This document shows, in pieces, positions 47,356-57,898 of a DNA stretch of 64,000 bases; within the stretch, counting starts at the first letter, position 1, and every line of letters starts with the position of its first letter. Below the pieces are notes generated by a model. It was not told the origin of the DNA. It did not search any database and worked only from the letters and a program-made list of their open reading frames with translations. Made by a program: the position numbers and the translations under genes. This stretch comes from Limnanthes douglasii subsp. nivea. Lineage: Eukaryota; Streptophyta; Magnoliopsida; Brassicales; Limnanthaceae. The stretch spans positions 246,572,925 to 246,636,924 of the forward strand of contig JAUPFV010000001.1 of the NCBI GenBank assembly GCA_036936605.1. The letters are read 5' to 3'.

Positions 47356-47836
47356 TGATGAGGATAAAAATAGCCTGAGGGTAGGCTAGTAATTTTAAGT
47401 GGAGTTTAAAGGTGGTGTAAGGGTGTTTCCAGGTGGTGTATGGGTGTTTCAAGGTGGTGTATGGGTGTTTAAAGGTGGTGTATGGGTGTTTCAAGGTGGA
47501 GAGATAATTAAGCAGCTTGGTAGCAGTTAATTTTCATTACGAGAAGTTAATGCTGGTGGTTGCGTATTTATAGTGTGATGTTTGGGCCCTTATGGGCTTT
47601 CGGGTCAAGTTTAATGGACCCGGGTCATGTTTTAAGACCCATGAGTTCTAAGCAGGAGGACGGGTAGCTTAGTCAGGAAATGTTTTAGGTTTTTTAGTAC
47701 TTTTGTCATAGTTCGAACAGCCTTAGGCTCACATTGGTTCGAGGTGATCTGTCCGGTCCAAATGGTCTGTCCGGTATTCGGAGAGAATTTACACTGACCT
47801 ACCCTTCCGGGGAGTATCCTGAATTCGGACTCATCA
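47356..47836 (-). repeat. Element B 3' LTR
   Basis: 481 bp, TGATGAGGAT...CTCATCA on the plus strand. It contains four tandem copies of a 21-bp unit GGTGGTGTATGGGTGTTTCAA at 47411-47494 and a reversed TATA-like box. Confidence 0.95.
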
Positions 47837-47850
47837 GGAGCCCCTTTTTT
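47837..47850 (-). promoter_or_regulatory. Polypurine tract of element B
   Basis: AAAAAAGGGGCTCC on the minus strand, abutting the 3' LTR; same site as in A. Confidence 0.82.
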
Positions 47851-48165
47851 AGGTGTTTGAACGAGTGTCCTTGTCAAAGAACTGAAAAACAGTCTGATTA
47901 TAGGAAGTGATCCTCAATTCGGAGAGAGTTGTGGGTATACCCGGACAGATTGAACGTTACGAATCCCAAACGGTTTTTGCGAGAGTTAATGGGACACGTG
48001 TCACTCTCTGATAGGTTACTCCAGCCGTATTTTCACCTTGAATTTCGCACCACCTTCTCGAACAAGTTACCTCTTTAATTGTCATTAATGACATCAGCGC
48101 CGTCTTTTAATCATTGCCCAACTTTTCGGATTCTCCTAGGAATCAACTCCCTTTTTTACACTTAC

Positions 48166-48171
48166 TATAAA
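48166..48171 (+). promoter_or_regulatory. TATA box of the element B aORF
   Basis: TATAAA 108 bp upstream of the aORF ATG (48274), within a CT-rich leader typical of plant 5' UTRs (CTCTTTCAAATTTCACTCTG). The equivalent position is also TATA-like in A, C, E and F. Confidence 0.5.
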
Positions 48172-48273
48172 TTCTCATTCACTTTTCACTATCTCATTAT
48201 CTCTTTCAAATTTCACTCTGCAATTTCACCCAGAGCTTTATCTCTCTAGAACTCAAAACTTCCTTGGTTATTT

Positions 48274-51255
48274 ATGTTTACAGCAAGAACAACACTGATC
48301 AAAGGCGGCTGGCTTAACCTCTCGGAGTTGGAGAAAACACAAAGGGTCGAGAAGGAAAAAAGACTTGCAGCAGGGCTACCATCGTCGCCTGTTGAGAAAC
48401 CAGCCTCTTCTGTCGCAGAATCTGATAGAGGCTCATCTTCTTCCAAAGGTACTAAGCCTAAAAAGCTCTTTCAATCTACCCTTTCTCCCATAGTTTCTGG
48501 CTCCTCAGTTCAAGAGTCAATCCCCGCTGTTGAACCAGGAGTTACTGCTACCAGTGTTAGGAAAAAATCGTCTTTTATTGCCATGGGGTCTGACTCTGAC
48601 CACTCCCCGGATAAGCTAGTCATCAAAAGGCCAAGCCGGTTAGTCAAAAGGCTATCCTCTAAAAGCACTCCCTCGAAATCGGGGGCAAAAAACAGTGAAT
48701 CTGAGTCTGGGGCAACTATTAGAGCTCCCCGGGAGAGGCCGTCAGGACTAGAGGCCAGCAGCCCACTACCCCCCAAAGAATCTTCTGCCTCAGAAACTCA
48801 AATTGAGGTGAGAAGTCGAATAAATGCGGGCAGTCAACAGTCCGGAGGGTCGGCTATGCCAAGCTTCAATCCTCCTCGGACTACTTCTACAGAAGCTCCC
48901 CCAACAATTATGGAGGAGAGGATGGAGGACTTCACTGAGGAGGTCCGTTTTGAGTCCGAGTCCTCCGGACAGGCTGATACTGCTATTGTTGTTGCCAAGA
49001 AGGGCAAAGAGAACTTATATCTGAGGTGTCCGGACCTGCCGGAGAGCTTTGAAGGGAGAGTGGGGTCATGCTTTCATAAAGTTGAGTTCAAGTATCTTTT
49101 GGCCTTGCTGAAGACCAAATATGCGTTCATCCATACTTCAGATCTGGGTAGATTGCACACAAAGTGGGGGATCCCTGAGAACGTAAAGATAAGGATTCCC
49201 ATCGATCCGGAGACCCCGATGGATTGTAAAAAGAATGAAATAGTCTTATTTACGGAGCTATTCAACTGGGGACTCAGATTCCCATTGGACCCGGAGATAG
49301 TACGCTACTTTCACCTGGTCAAACTCTGCCCATCACAATTAAGCCCCAATGGTTGGTTCACCTTGATGTCATGCATAATGGCATCTAGGCTATCAGGGAT
49401 CCCTCTTCCTATGGAAGAGTTCGCTCCAGTGGCCAATCTGTGCAAGCATCATCAGTTCCCCTTCTACCATTTCAACATGGGGAACGATCTCAAAGCTGTT
49501 GATGATCTCCTAGAGTCGGAGAGCAAATGGAGGAGCCAATTCTTGTTTGTCAGTGGCTCGTGGGAAAACGGCAAGAAAATCAAGATCGGAGAGAATCCAA
49601 GCCTCCTCAGGAGTAGATGGAGGAGTGACCGTAAGTTTTTATTTTAAGTTTCTGTTCGAATCTCTCTTTTCTTCTTTGTACTAACCAATTTCTCTTTTAT
49701 TTTAATAGAACTGCCAAAGGAGTTCGGGGACTACCTGAAGGCCGGACAGACTACCTGTGGCAAAATCAACGCATGGGCTGCAGAGAACTGGGAGAACCGT
49801 TTCCACAAGGCCTTTACCACTGGAAACCTAGCAAGGTCCCATATGTGGAACACAACAGGTCGGATAGACCTAACCTGGGAAGAGCTTGCCACCTAGCCTG
49901 ATGAAGACATCGTGCTGAGAAGGTCCCACGAGCTGGATGGGACACTCTACCTGCCTGCCCGGGCCAAAGCCCCAAGCAAAATGAAAGGCAAGAAGAAGAA
50001 AGGCAAGGAGGCGAAAGGTGATACTGAGAAGGAGGCCCCAACAGACCCAGAGGGACTGGCCCAGGTTCAAATTGATGCAGCCCTTTTACAAGTGGTGGAG
50101 CAGGAGAGCGAAAAGCAGGAAGTGAATCTCCCAAAACCTTCAAGAGCTTCAAAGAGGACTCGCAAGCAAGCAAGTGAAGGTGCTGACAGGGAAGCCAAGA
50201 AGAAAAAGACTTCCCAAGGAGATGAGATTGCTCTCCGGGACCCGGTGCCCTCTTTCCCTACTGACCCAACACTGGCCGAAGAGATCCCAAGGGACTTTCA
50301 AGAAGAGATTCCAAAGAAATTCCATACAGATGAAGTTGAGGGGGGAGAGCTTAACTTGGATGAAATGGACATCACCGGTCTGGGTGGACTTGGTGAATAT
50401 TTTCTTGGCCTGCCCAGAGACGAGTTCGCAGGGCCCTACATCCCTCCGAGCACCTCCAACACGGTCAATTTTAATGGTAAGACTTTCATGGTTTCTAGCG
50501 AGAATGATATTATAGCCTATTCTCTACTTAGCAATGTACAGCCAGTGCTTACTTTGGAAAGGCAAGTCCGAAGTCAGGCAGACACCATCAAAGACATCAA
50601 GTCTGAGAAGGAGAAGCTGTCCGATGACCTCCAGACTGCTGCTACTAAGGTTGATTTGCTTAAGGAGGCAAATGATCAGTTAAAGAAGAATTAAGATGAA
50701 AGCAACACAAAAGTTGCTTCTTTGGAAGAGACCATAAAAGACCTCCGGGCTAAGCTGTCCGGATTGGAAAAGGACCTGACAATCTCAAGGGGAGAAACTG
50801 CAGCCAAGGAGAAGCTCATCACCAACCTGACCACTGACAAAATCGCTTTAGAGAATGCAGTAACTCAGGCTGCTGAGGAGAAGGCTGTTTTGGTGAGGGA
50901 CCAAGAGGCCACAATCAAGGCCAAGATCAACGCCTATGCCAAGGAGATGATACAAAGCGAGGAGCTAATGATTCAAAGGGTGAAGTCTGACATGGTTCTC
51001 CTATTTCACGAAATATTCCCGAAGAGGAGACTGGGTAGCTTATGGCGCTATGTGGATGATGACGACCTTCCATATTATACTATGGTTGACGAAGGATATT
51101 CCAGTGAGTCCTCGTCTGGTAATAAAGAGGAAACCGGAGAGAGCCCAGGTGAAGAAGAGATTGATCCCAAGGGCAAGAAAATAGTCGAAGAGAAAAGCGA
51201 CATCAAAGGCAAGAAAACAGATGAGGGCGAGCCATCTTCAAAGGCTCAACCTTAA
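48274..51255 (+). pseudogene. aORF of element B (antisense, spliced, nearly intact)
   Basis: Best copy of the antisense gene. Exon 1 (48274-49630) is fully open: MFTARTTLIKGGWLNLSELE, Ser/Pro-rich linker (residues 40-230), and a PF04195-like domain at about residues 250-410 with WGIPENVKIRIPIDPETPMD, ELFNWGLRFPLDPEIVRYF, LCPSQLSPNGW and FPFYHFNMG, ending SGSWENGKKI. Intron 49631-49708. Exon 2 (49709-51255) has QLPKEFGDYLKAGQTT, AENWENRFHKAFT, a Lys-rich stretch, a long coiled coil (about 50530-50960), FHEIFPKRRLGSLW and a Glu/Lys tail ending SSKAQP. TAG at 49895 and TAA at 50692 interrupt exon 2. If read as sense the protein would be near 965 residues. Product role unknown; nuclear or RNA-related roles are speculation. 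Confidence 0.88.
49631..49708 (+). other. Predicted intron in the element B aORF
   Basis: 78 bp, donor GTAAGT, T-rich interior (TCTCTTTTCTTCTTTG; TTTCTCTTTTATTTTAATAG) and acceptor TAG. Removing it keeps one frame from exon 1 into LPKEFGDYLK. Matching introns occur in A (84 bp), F (84 bp) and probably C. Confidence 0.7.
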
Positions 51256-51709
51256 CTTATAATTTATTCTGTTTATCTTTTATTCGAACTAAAGTCCTTG
51301 GAAGGCCAAGGCACTCTTTTTGTGATGGTGTCCGTATTATTCGGACAAATTTTTTGTACTGTGCCCAAACTTGTTCAAAAAGTCCTTGGAAGGCCAAGGA
51401 AATTTTAAGTTGTTGAATGAATGCTTTATTTTGCTCAACCATCCTCTTCTTTCATTATTTGTTTAAATAGCTGGAGTTTAAGTAGTTTTATTGTATTGTG
51501 AGAGTATTAAGACTCTCGGGCTAGAATTTAAATAGCCCTTAGATTTTTTAGTCCGGATAGTATGATAAGAAATAAAATTTTGAAGATACTTAGAGAATTT
51601 TGAAGAAGGCACCAAGTTTTATTGAAAACTCTCCGTGCCACCGAAGAGGGGAAGGTATGCCCCCAAATATTTACATGGATGTTTAAACAAGTAAATATTT
51701 ACACAAGTG
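51256..51709. other. Interval between convergent aORF and pol ends of B, with paired hairpins
   Basis: Non-coding. Two copies of CCTTGG-AAGG-CCAAGG at 51296-51311 and 51384-51399, 88 bp apart, are the reverse complement of the pair in A. GCCCCCAAATATTTAC is shared with A and C just beyond the pol stop. Confidence 0.75.
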
Positions 51710-54700
51710 TTATTCCAAGTACATTCGAAGGTGTTCAATATTCCAAGGGTGAGTTAAAACCCTGCCATCTTTATCTTCCAACCAATAAGTCCCAGGCTTG
51801 ATTCTTTCAACCACAGTGTATGGACCCTCCCAGGTTGGGGCCAGCTTTCCGAAGAGCTTTTCCTTAGTATGCAAGAAAACTTTCCTTAATACTTTATCTC
51901 CTGGTTGAAAATCTCTCCTTTTAACTTTAGAAGTAAACCTGCTTCTCATCAAGCCCTGATAGTGTGCAATTCTAAGATGAGCTTTAACCCGTCTTTCTTC
52001 GATCAAATCGAGCTGATTTCTAATTGCCATCTCATTAGTATGTCCGGAGAAGTTATGAACACGAAAGGAAGGGAGTGTCTTCTCTATGGGGGCTACTGCA
52101 TCCATTCCATAGACCAAGGCAAAGGGGGATTCTTGTGTTGCAGCCCCAGGTGTTGTCCGGTAGGCCCACAAGACTTCTTGCAGATAACTAGGCCACTTCC
52201 CAGCAGCCCCTTCCAAATTTTTCTTTAAACCGGACAATATTGTTCTATTAGCCACTTCAACTTGCCCATTGGCTTGAGGATGGAAAGGTGAAGAAAAGCA
52301 GTGCTGAATACCCCTTGAGGCACAGAAGCTTTCCATTTCTCTGTTGTCAAACTGTGGCCCATTGTCTGTTGTTATCTTCTGTGGGACACCGAATCTGCAA
52401 CATATGTTGGACAGAATGAATTTTATGACAGCTTTCGAGGTTGTCCCTGCCAGGGGAGCTTCTTCTACCCACTTTGAAAAGTAGTCGATGGCCACAATTA
52501 TGGTTTTACGCCCTCCGGAAGCCATAGGGAGAGGTCCAACCAAGTCCAATCCTCATCGAGCAAAAGGGATGGGCTCAGAAATTGATTCCAAAGGAATGGC
52601 TGGTACATGAATTTCATTGTTGTACCTCTGGCATGGGTCACACCTTCTCACCAGCTCCTTAGCATCTTTCATGATTGATGGCCAATAATATCCGGAGAGT
52701 AACACTCTTCTTGTCAGAGCTATAAATCCACAATGGGCTGATCCCTCACCATCATGCAATTCGGAGAGAACCATTTGTGACTCATGATCCCCTAAACAAC
52801 GTAGGAGAGGTTTGCTATAGGACTTTTTGTACAAGACTTCTCTTAACATAATGAAACCACGAGCCTTGTGTTTCAACATTCTGGCTTGTGATTTATCTAA
52901 GGGCACAATACCATCGGACAGATACTGCATAAGAGGAGACCTCCAGTCTTGAGGCCGACTCACTTGTATTTCAAAGACTTCCTCTTTTCCACCCTCACCA
53001 AGTTCAATAGAAGGGCTTTCAAGCACATGGATCCATGGGTAGGACTCCGTATATGCTATTGTTGCCAATGAATCTGCTAGCTCATTTTCTGCCCGGGGGA
53101 TGTGCTCATAAACAACAGCCTTAAACTTTAACGCTTCATTTTTTAGGAGGAGTAAATATTTGACCAATTGCTCCTTTTTAGCCTCTGATAGGCCTAAAGC
53201 ATGGTGGATAAGCAATTGGGAGTCACTTAGTAGCTTGACCCTTTTAGCTCCACAGATATAGGTCAACTTTAACCCATCTATGGCTGCTTCGTACTCGGAC
53301 TCATTATTAGATGCCTTGAAAGCAAAACAAATAGCTTGGTACATGTTGTCCCCGTAGGGGGAAGTGAGACATATCCCTGCCCCAGATCCCATGGTACTAG
53401 ATCCTCCGTCTGTTCGGACAATCCACACTTTCTTGTCTTTTGAATCAGTAGGTTGCTCTGAATCCCTATCAGAATGGAATTCAACCAGAAAATCAGCCAC
53501 AGCTTGGGCTTTTACTGCTGTCCGGGGAGCAAAATCTATGTCGAAGTCCCCCAACTCTACTGACCATTTTGTCATTCTGCTTGAAATGTCTGCTTTTTGA
53601 AGGACATTCTTTAAAGGGAAAGATGTCCGGACAACGATTGGATGAGCTTGGAAGTAGGGCCTCATTTTTCTTGCAGCTATCACCAAAGCTAATGCCAGTT
53701 TTTCGAGTTTCAAATAACGCCTCTCAGCATCAATCAAGCTTTTGCTGACGTAGTACACTGGGTGAGGATGCCTATCGACCTCTCTTACTAACACTGCACT
53801 GATGGCACAACTTGAAACAACCAGGTACACAAAGAGGGTTTCCCCATCAACTGGTTTGAACAAGGTTTTGGGAGAGGAAAGATGTTTCTTGATTTCACTG
53901 AATGCTTCATCACACTGTGGTGTCCATTCAAAACCCTTTGCACCCTTCAAGGTTTGAAAGAATGGAGCACACCTGTCCGAAGACCTGGAGATGAATCTGT
54001 TCAAGGCAGCCAATCTCCCCGTTAATCGCTGCACTTCTTTAATGTTTCGAGGAGGCTCCATCTGGAATAAGGCATTGAGTTGATCCGGGTCGGGCTGTAT
54101 TCCATGCTCACTTATGATATACCCTAAGAATTTCCCGGACTGCACTCCGAACACACACTTTTCGAGGTTTAATTTTAAATTCACTTTTGTTAAGTTGGCA
54201 AAAGTTTCTTGGAGGTCGGACAAGTGCAACTGCTCATCCACACTTTTTACCATCATATCGTCAATATAAACCTCCATATTTCTTCCAATTTGATTAGCAA
54301 ATGCTTTGTTAACTAACCTTTGATAAGTATCCCCAGCATTTTTCAAGCCAAAAGGCATCACCTTGTAGCAATGTAGACCCCTATCAGTGACAAACGTGGT
54401 GTGCTCTTGATCTTTTGGATCTACTTGGATCTGATTGTACCCGGAGAAAGCATCCATGAAGGAGAGCAGCTTATTCCCAGAAGTAGAGTCTACTAACTGA
54501 TCAATCCGGGGGACCGGATACAAATCTTTTAGGCAAGCTCTATTGAGGTCTGTGAAGTCAATACACATACGCCATTTGCCATTCTTCTTTTTCACCAAGA
54601 CAGGATTGGCAGTCCACAAAGGGTATTGAGATTCTTTAATATGCCCCATCTTTGTGAGTCTGTCAACCTCTTGCACTATGACATCAGCCTTTTCTTTTGA

Positions 54701-54993
54701 GAAAGCTCTCCTCTTTTGTACCACTGGTGCCACCTCCCTCCGGACAGATAGGTGATGGGAAATCACCTCTGATGGAACTCCAGTAACATCAGCATTGCAC
54801 CAAGCAAAAACGTGCTGATGGTCTTTCAAGAATTTTAATATTTCTTCTTTCAACATTGGTGGCATTTTGGACCCTATCTTGACACTTTTTCCTTCTTCCA
54901 AGCAGTGCATTTCAACCTCTTCAATCGGAATCAACACTCCGGGGGTCTCTCTAGGGTCATCAATTTCACCCTCACCCCAGAAAGGCCCTCAAA
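51710..54993 (-). pseudogene. RT, dual RNase H and integrase of element B
   Basis: Open from 54937 (MLIPIEEVE) to 52553, then again to 51710. RT: NPVLVKKKNGKWRMCIDFTD, SFMDAFSGYNQIQ, FGLKNAGDTYQR, VYIDDMMVK. First RNase H: FEWTPQCDEAF to VADFLVEF. Second RNase H: WIVRTDGGSS, NNESEYEAAI, LLSDS, LADSLATIA. IN: GYYWPSI, CDPCQR, then TGA at 52552 where A has TGG, LVGPLPMASGG, TTDNGPQFDN, NGQVEVANR, WAYRTTPGAATQ, and LTHPWNIEHLRMYLE at the end. All catalytic residues are present; one stop and the shifted PR/RT junction are the only visible lesions in pol. Confidence 0.93.
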
Positions 54994-54999
54994 CTACTA
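54994..54999 (-). promoter_or_regulatory. Stop codons at the PR/RT boundary of element B
   Basis: The minus strand reads CAA TAG TAG TTT, against CAA TAG CAA TTT in A. The first TAG is the conserved one; the second codon has mutated. A 1-base deletion shortly downstream puts RT in another frame in this copy only. Confidence 0.6.
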
Positions 55000-57339
55000 T
55001 TGATTATCTATACGGACTGCCCCCATCGTTCGTGGAGCCAAGGCAGTGGCATAGCATTCCCTTGCAATCTTTTGGCTGCTCCGGACAACCCCAACCTGTC
55101 CCTGAACAGCATACTTTAAACACTGATGGACTGTCGAAGCCACTGCATGCATCCTAGAGAGACAAGACCTCCCTAGAATAGCATTATAGCAAGTGGGACA
55201 ATCCACCACAATGAAGAGTATTCTAACCATTTTCTTGAAAGGGCCCCTGCCCAACAATACTTCTTCTTCAAACTCCCCGATCACATCGGTTGAGCTGCCC
55301 GTGAAGCCCACGATTGATCTATCCGACTTTTGAATCACAGCTGGATTTTTCATTTTCTTATAAGTGTTTAGAAAAAGGATGTTGGCAGAGCTTCCAGTAT
55401 CCACCAGAATTCGCCTTATCTCATTGCCCCCTATAGATGCCCCTATGACAACAGCATCCTCATGAGGGCCAGCAATATCTCTCAAATCACCCTCATCGAA
55501 AACTATGAATGGGAATGAGTTTGGTGATTGATAGGATGTTTTGCCTCCTTCTAACTGGGAGGCTAAATTATGAACATGCCTCTTTCTTGAAGAAGTAGTT
55601 GGAGCAGTCATCGTGTCCCCTCCGAATATTGTAAGTGACTCGAAGAACTTAATGAGCCCGGGGACAGACCTAGCACACTCCTCTATAGCACCCACCCTGT
55701 TTCACGTTGGATCAGGATCCAAGTACTCAGATTCCACATCAAACCTCTCCACTATTACCATGGCCCCCTCCGGGGCAGCATTACTTGGACCAACCCGGTG
55801 AGTATTGTGAGGCATGTTGCCTTCTCTTCTTTTAACGTACGCACCCAACTTTCCCTTTTCAATCAAATTTTGTACTTCTTGTTTCAATGCTATGCAATCA
55901 TCAGTGGTATGGCCAATATCATTGTGGTATTGGCAAAAGGAGTTGTTACGATGCTCTCTGGGAGACTGCAAGGTTGCCGGTCTCCGGTAGTGTACCTCAT
56001 CTTTTGTTTTATCAAAAATGGTGGCCACGCTTTCTTTAAGTTCTGCGAACCACTCCGGTTGGACCCATGGCCCTCTTTTGTTTCTAGATTGTTGACTTTG
56101 AGCAGGAGCAGCTGGCTGAGACTGAGCTTTTGCCCTACCATGCCCCTGTCCGGTTTCTCTTGCTTTGTTCCCAGACTGGTTTTGATTTGGAGTTGGTGCC
56201 ACCGGGGTGGATCTCACCTGTCTGTGTACCCTGGTCTTCTTTGTTTCATCAACGTTTATTTGCTTGCCGACTTGATTTAGCAACCCTCCGCAGGTCATGG
56301 CCTTCTTTCTGGTCATCGAATCAGCCAGGTTGCCTGAGTTCAAACCTTGCCTTAGGGATGCTATTGCCACCTGTTCGAAGCAATCAGCCAACCCGTTCTT
56401 TGTGTTCACGAAACGACTTATATACTCCTTTAATGACTCATTTGGCTCCTGGGCACAATGGATTATTGTGTCTCCATTGCCCTTCAGCTCCTTACTCCCC
56501 ACAAACTGCTTTCGAAAGGCCACCCAAAACGTGTCAAAATCTTTAATACAACCTTGAGGCAGGTTGTTGTACCATTTCAGAGCACTCCCCGTAAAAGACT
56601 GGGAGAATGCCCTACACAGTAGTTTATCATCATCATCAAAGTTCATCATGAAGTTCTTGAATTGCTCCAGATGATTGTCTGGATCAGTACTGCCATCATA
56701 CTTCTCCATCTTTGTACTGTCAAACCTCTTGGGGATGTTTCCGGACAGGATTTTAGAAGACAGTGGAGACTGCCTCCAATTCCTTCCACGACTGAACACG
56801 GTATCCTCATTGGGAGTTGCAAAGATACATGGCTCATCGTGGAAAGCAAAGGGATCCATCAACATCCGGTCCACATGCCTCCGGCTATGAGATGATCCTT
56901 TACCAATATGCTTCTTTATCTTTCCACGTCTATCCCTTTTTCTTGAATATTTCTTGATCTGCTTTTGCTTCTTCTTGGTTCGACCCTCATCACTGCTAGA
57001 GGACAAGGATTTTTCATTCCCCTCACTATCCGAAGAGCTGTCCGAAGATTCTGAACTTGAATCAGAGCTCTCCACAGGCTTGGACCGGTGAGACTTTTTA
57101 GAACTAGCATGCGTCTTTTTAGTGCTCACATGGGTTTTGGAAGCCTCATGCTCTCTGGGGTTATCGGTGTGATGAACAACCGATGCCTTGGATTTTTCTT
57201 TCACGCCCATCTTGGCCTTTTCAGCCCTCAGAGCTTCTATCTCAAGTTTTAACCTGTCGCGCTCTTGGACAGTATACTCATCGTTCTCTTCCACCACTTC
57301 GAGCAAAGCTGGTGGAAGCTCTGGATTATCCGGATTCAT
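54997..57339 (-). pseudogene. Gag and protease of element B
   Basis: First ATG at 57339 (MNPDNPELPP); the open frame extends 5' to a GTG at 57384. Gag: acidic/Arg helix, Ser tract (SSDSSSESSDSSSDSEG), basic KKKQKQIKKYSRKRDRR, capsid core DPDNHLEQFKNFMM, GSALKWYN, FDTFWVAFRKQF, NESLKEYISRF, and a FCQYHNDIGHTTDDC knuckle (CX2HX4HX4C). TGA at about 55701 replaces the Arg codon of A. The protease then reads DEGDLRDIAGPHEDAVV, ILVDTGSSANILF, GFTGSSTDVIGEF and NAILGRSCL, ending at the conserved TAG. Apart from the TGA the frame is intact. Confidence 0.93.
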
Positions 57340-57393
57340 TCGGACAGAATTTCTTGGTAGGTTTCGAATGCTTGATTCAGGCACCTCTCTCCT

Positions 57394-57410
57394 CCCACTG
57401 TGGTCGCCAA
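57394..57410 (-). promoter_or_regulatory. Primer-binding site of element B
   Basis: TTGGCGACCACAGTGGG on the minus strand, two bases from the LTR. Ten bases TGGCGACCAC match the expected complement of a plant tRNA-Arg 3' end (from memory); later bases match only in part. Confidence 0.6.
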
Positions 57411-57412
57411 TA

Positions 57413-57893
57413 TGATGAGGATAAAAATAGCCTGAGGGTAGGCTAGTAATTTTAAGTGGAGTTTAAAGGTGGTGTAAGGGTGTTTCCAGGTGGTGTATGG
57501 GTGTTTCAAGGTGGTGTATGGGTGTTTCAAGGTGGTGTATGGGTGTTTCAAGGTGGAGAGATAATTAAGCAGCTTGGTAGCAGTTAATTTTCATTACCAG
57601 AAGTTAATGCTGGTGGTTGAGTATTTATAGTGTGATGTTTGGGCCCTTATGGGCTTTCGGGTCAAGTTTAATGGACCCGGGTCATATTTTAAGACCCATG
57701 AGTTCTAAGCAGGAGGACAGGTAGCTTAGTTAGGAAGTGTTTTAGGTTTTTTAGTACTTTTGTCATAGTTCGAACAGCCTTAGGCTCACATTGGTTCGAG
57801 GTGATCTGTCCGGTCCAAATGGTATGTCCGGTATTCGGAGAGAATTTACACTGACCTACCCTTCCGGGGAGTATCCTGAATTCGGACTCATCA
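57413..57893 (-). repeat. Element B 5' LTR
   Basis: 481 bp. The reversed TATA box (TATTTATAG, 57622-57630) is the element promoter. It has four 21-bp repeats at 57468-57551. It ends CTCATCA, followed by AACAT. Confidence 0.95.
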
Positions 57894-57898
57894 AACAT

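Larger units (their letters stand above)
47356..57893 (-). mobile_element. Tat-type Ty3/gypsy element B, youngest and most intact
   Basis: 10,538 bp on the minus strand, 481-bp LTRs (47356-47836, 57413-57893), perfect TSD AACAT (47351-47355, 57894-57898). It is the same family as A by LTR and protein. Gag-PR has one CGA-to-TGA stop, PR/RT a conserved TAG plus a 1-base deletion, and IN one TGG-to-TGA stop. The aORF on the plus strand has two stops in exon 2. The LTRs differ at about 8 of 481 positions by eye, so it is recent. It is inserted in the RT of copia relic G. Confidence 0.97.

Noticed and set aside
48274..49647. The long plus-strand frame as an ordinary host gene
   Set aside because: It lies between the LTRs of B, opposite gag-pol, and has homologues at the same place in five other elements here.
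54937..55050. Minus-1 ribosomal frameshift between PR and RT in B
   Set aside because: A and C have both domains in the same frame separated by TAG; the frame change in B comes from a single-base deletion specific to that copy.
55690..55710. TGA between gag and protease of B as a natural gag stop
   Set aside because: A reads straight through with an Arg codon, so this is a CGA-to-TGA mutation.
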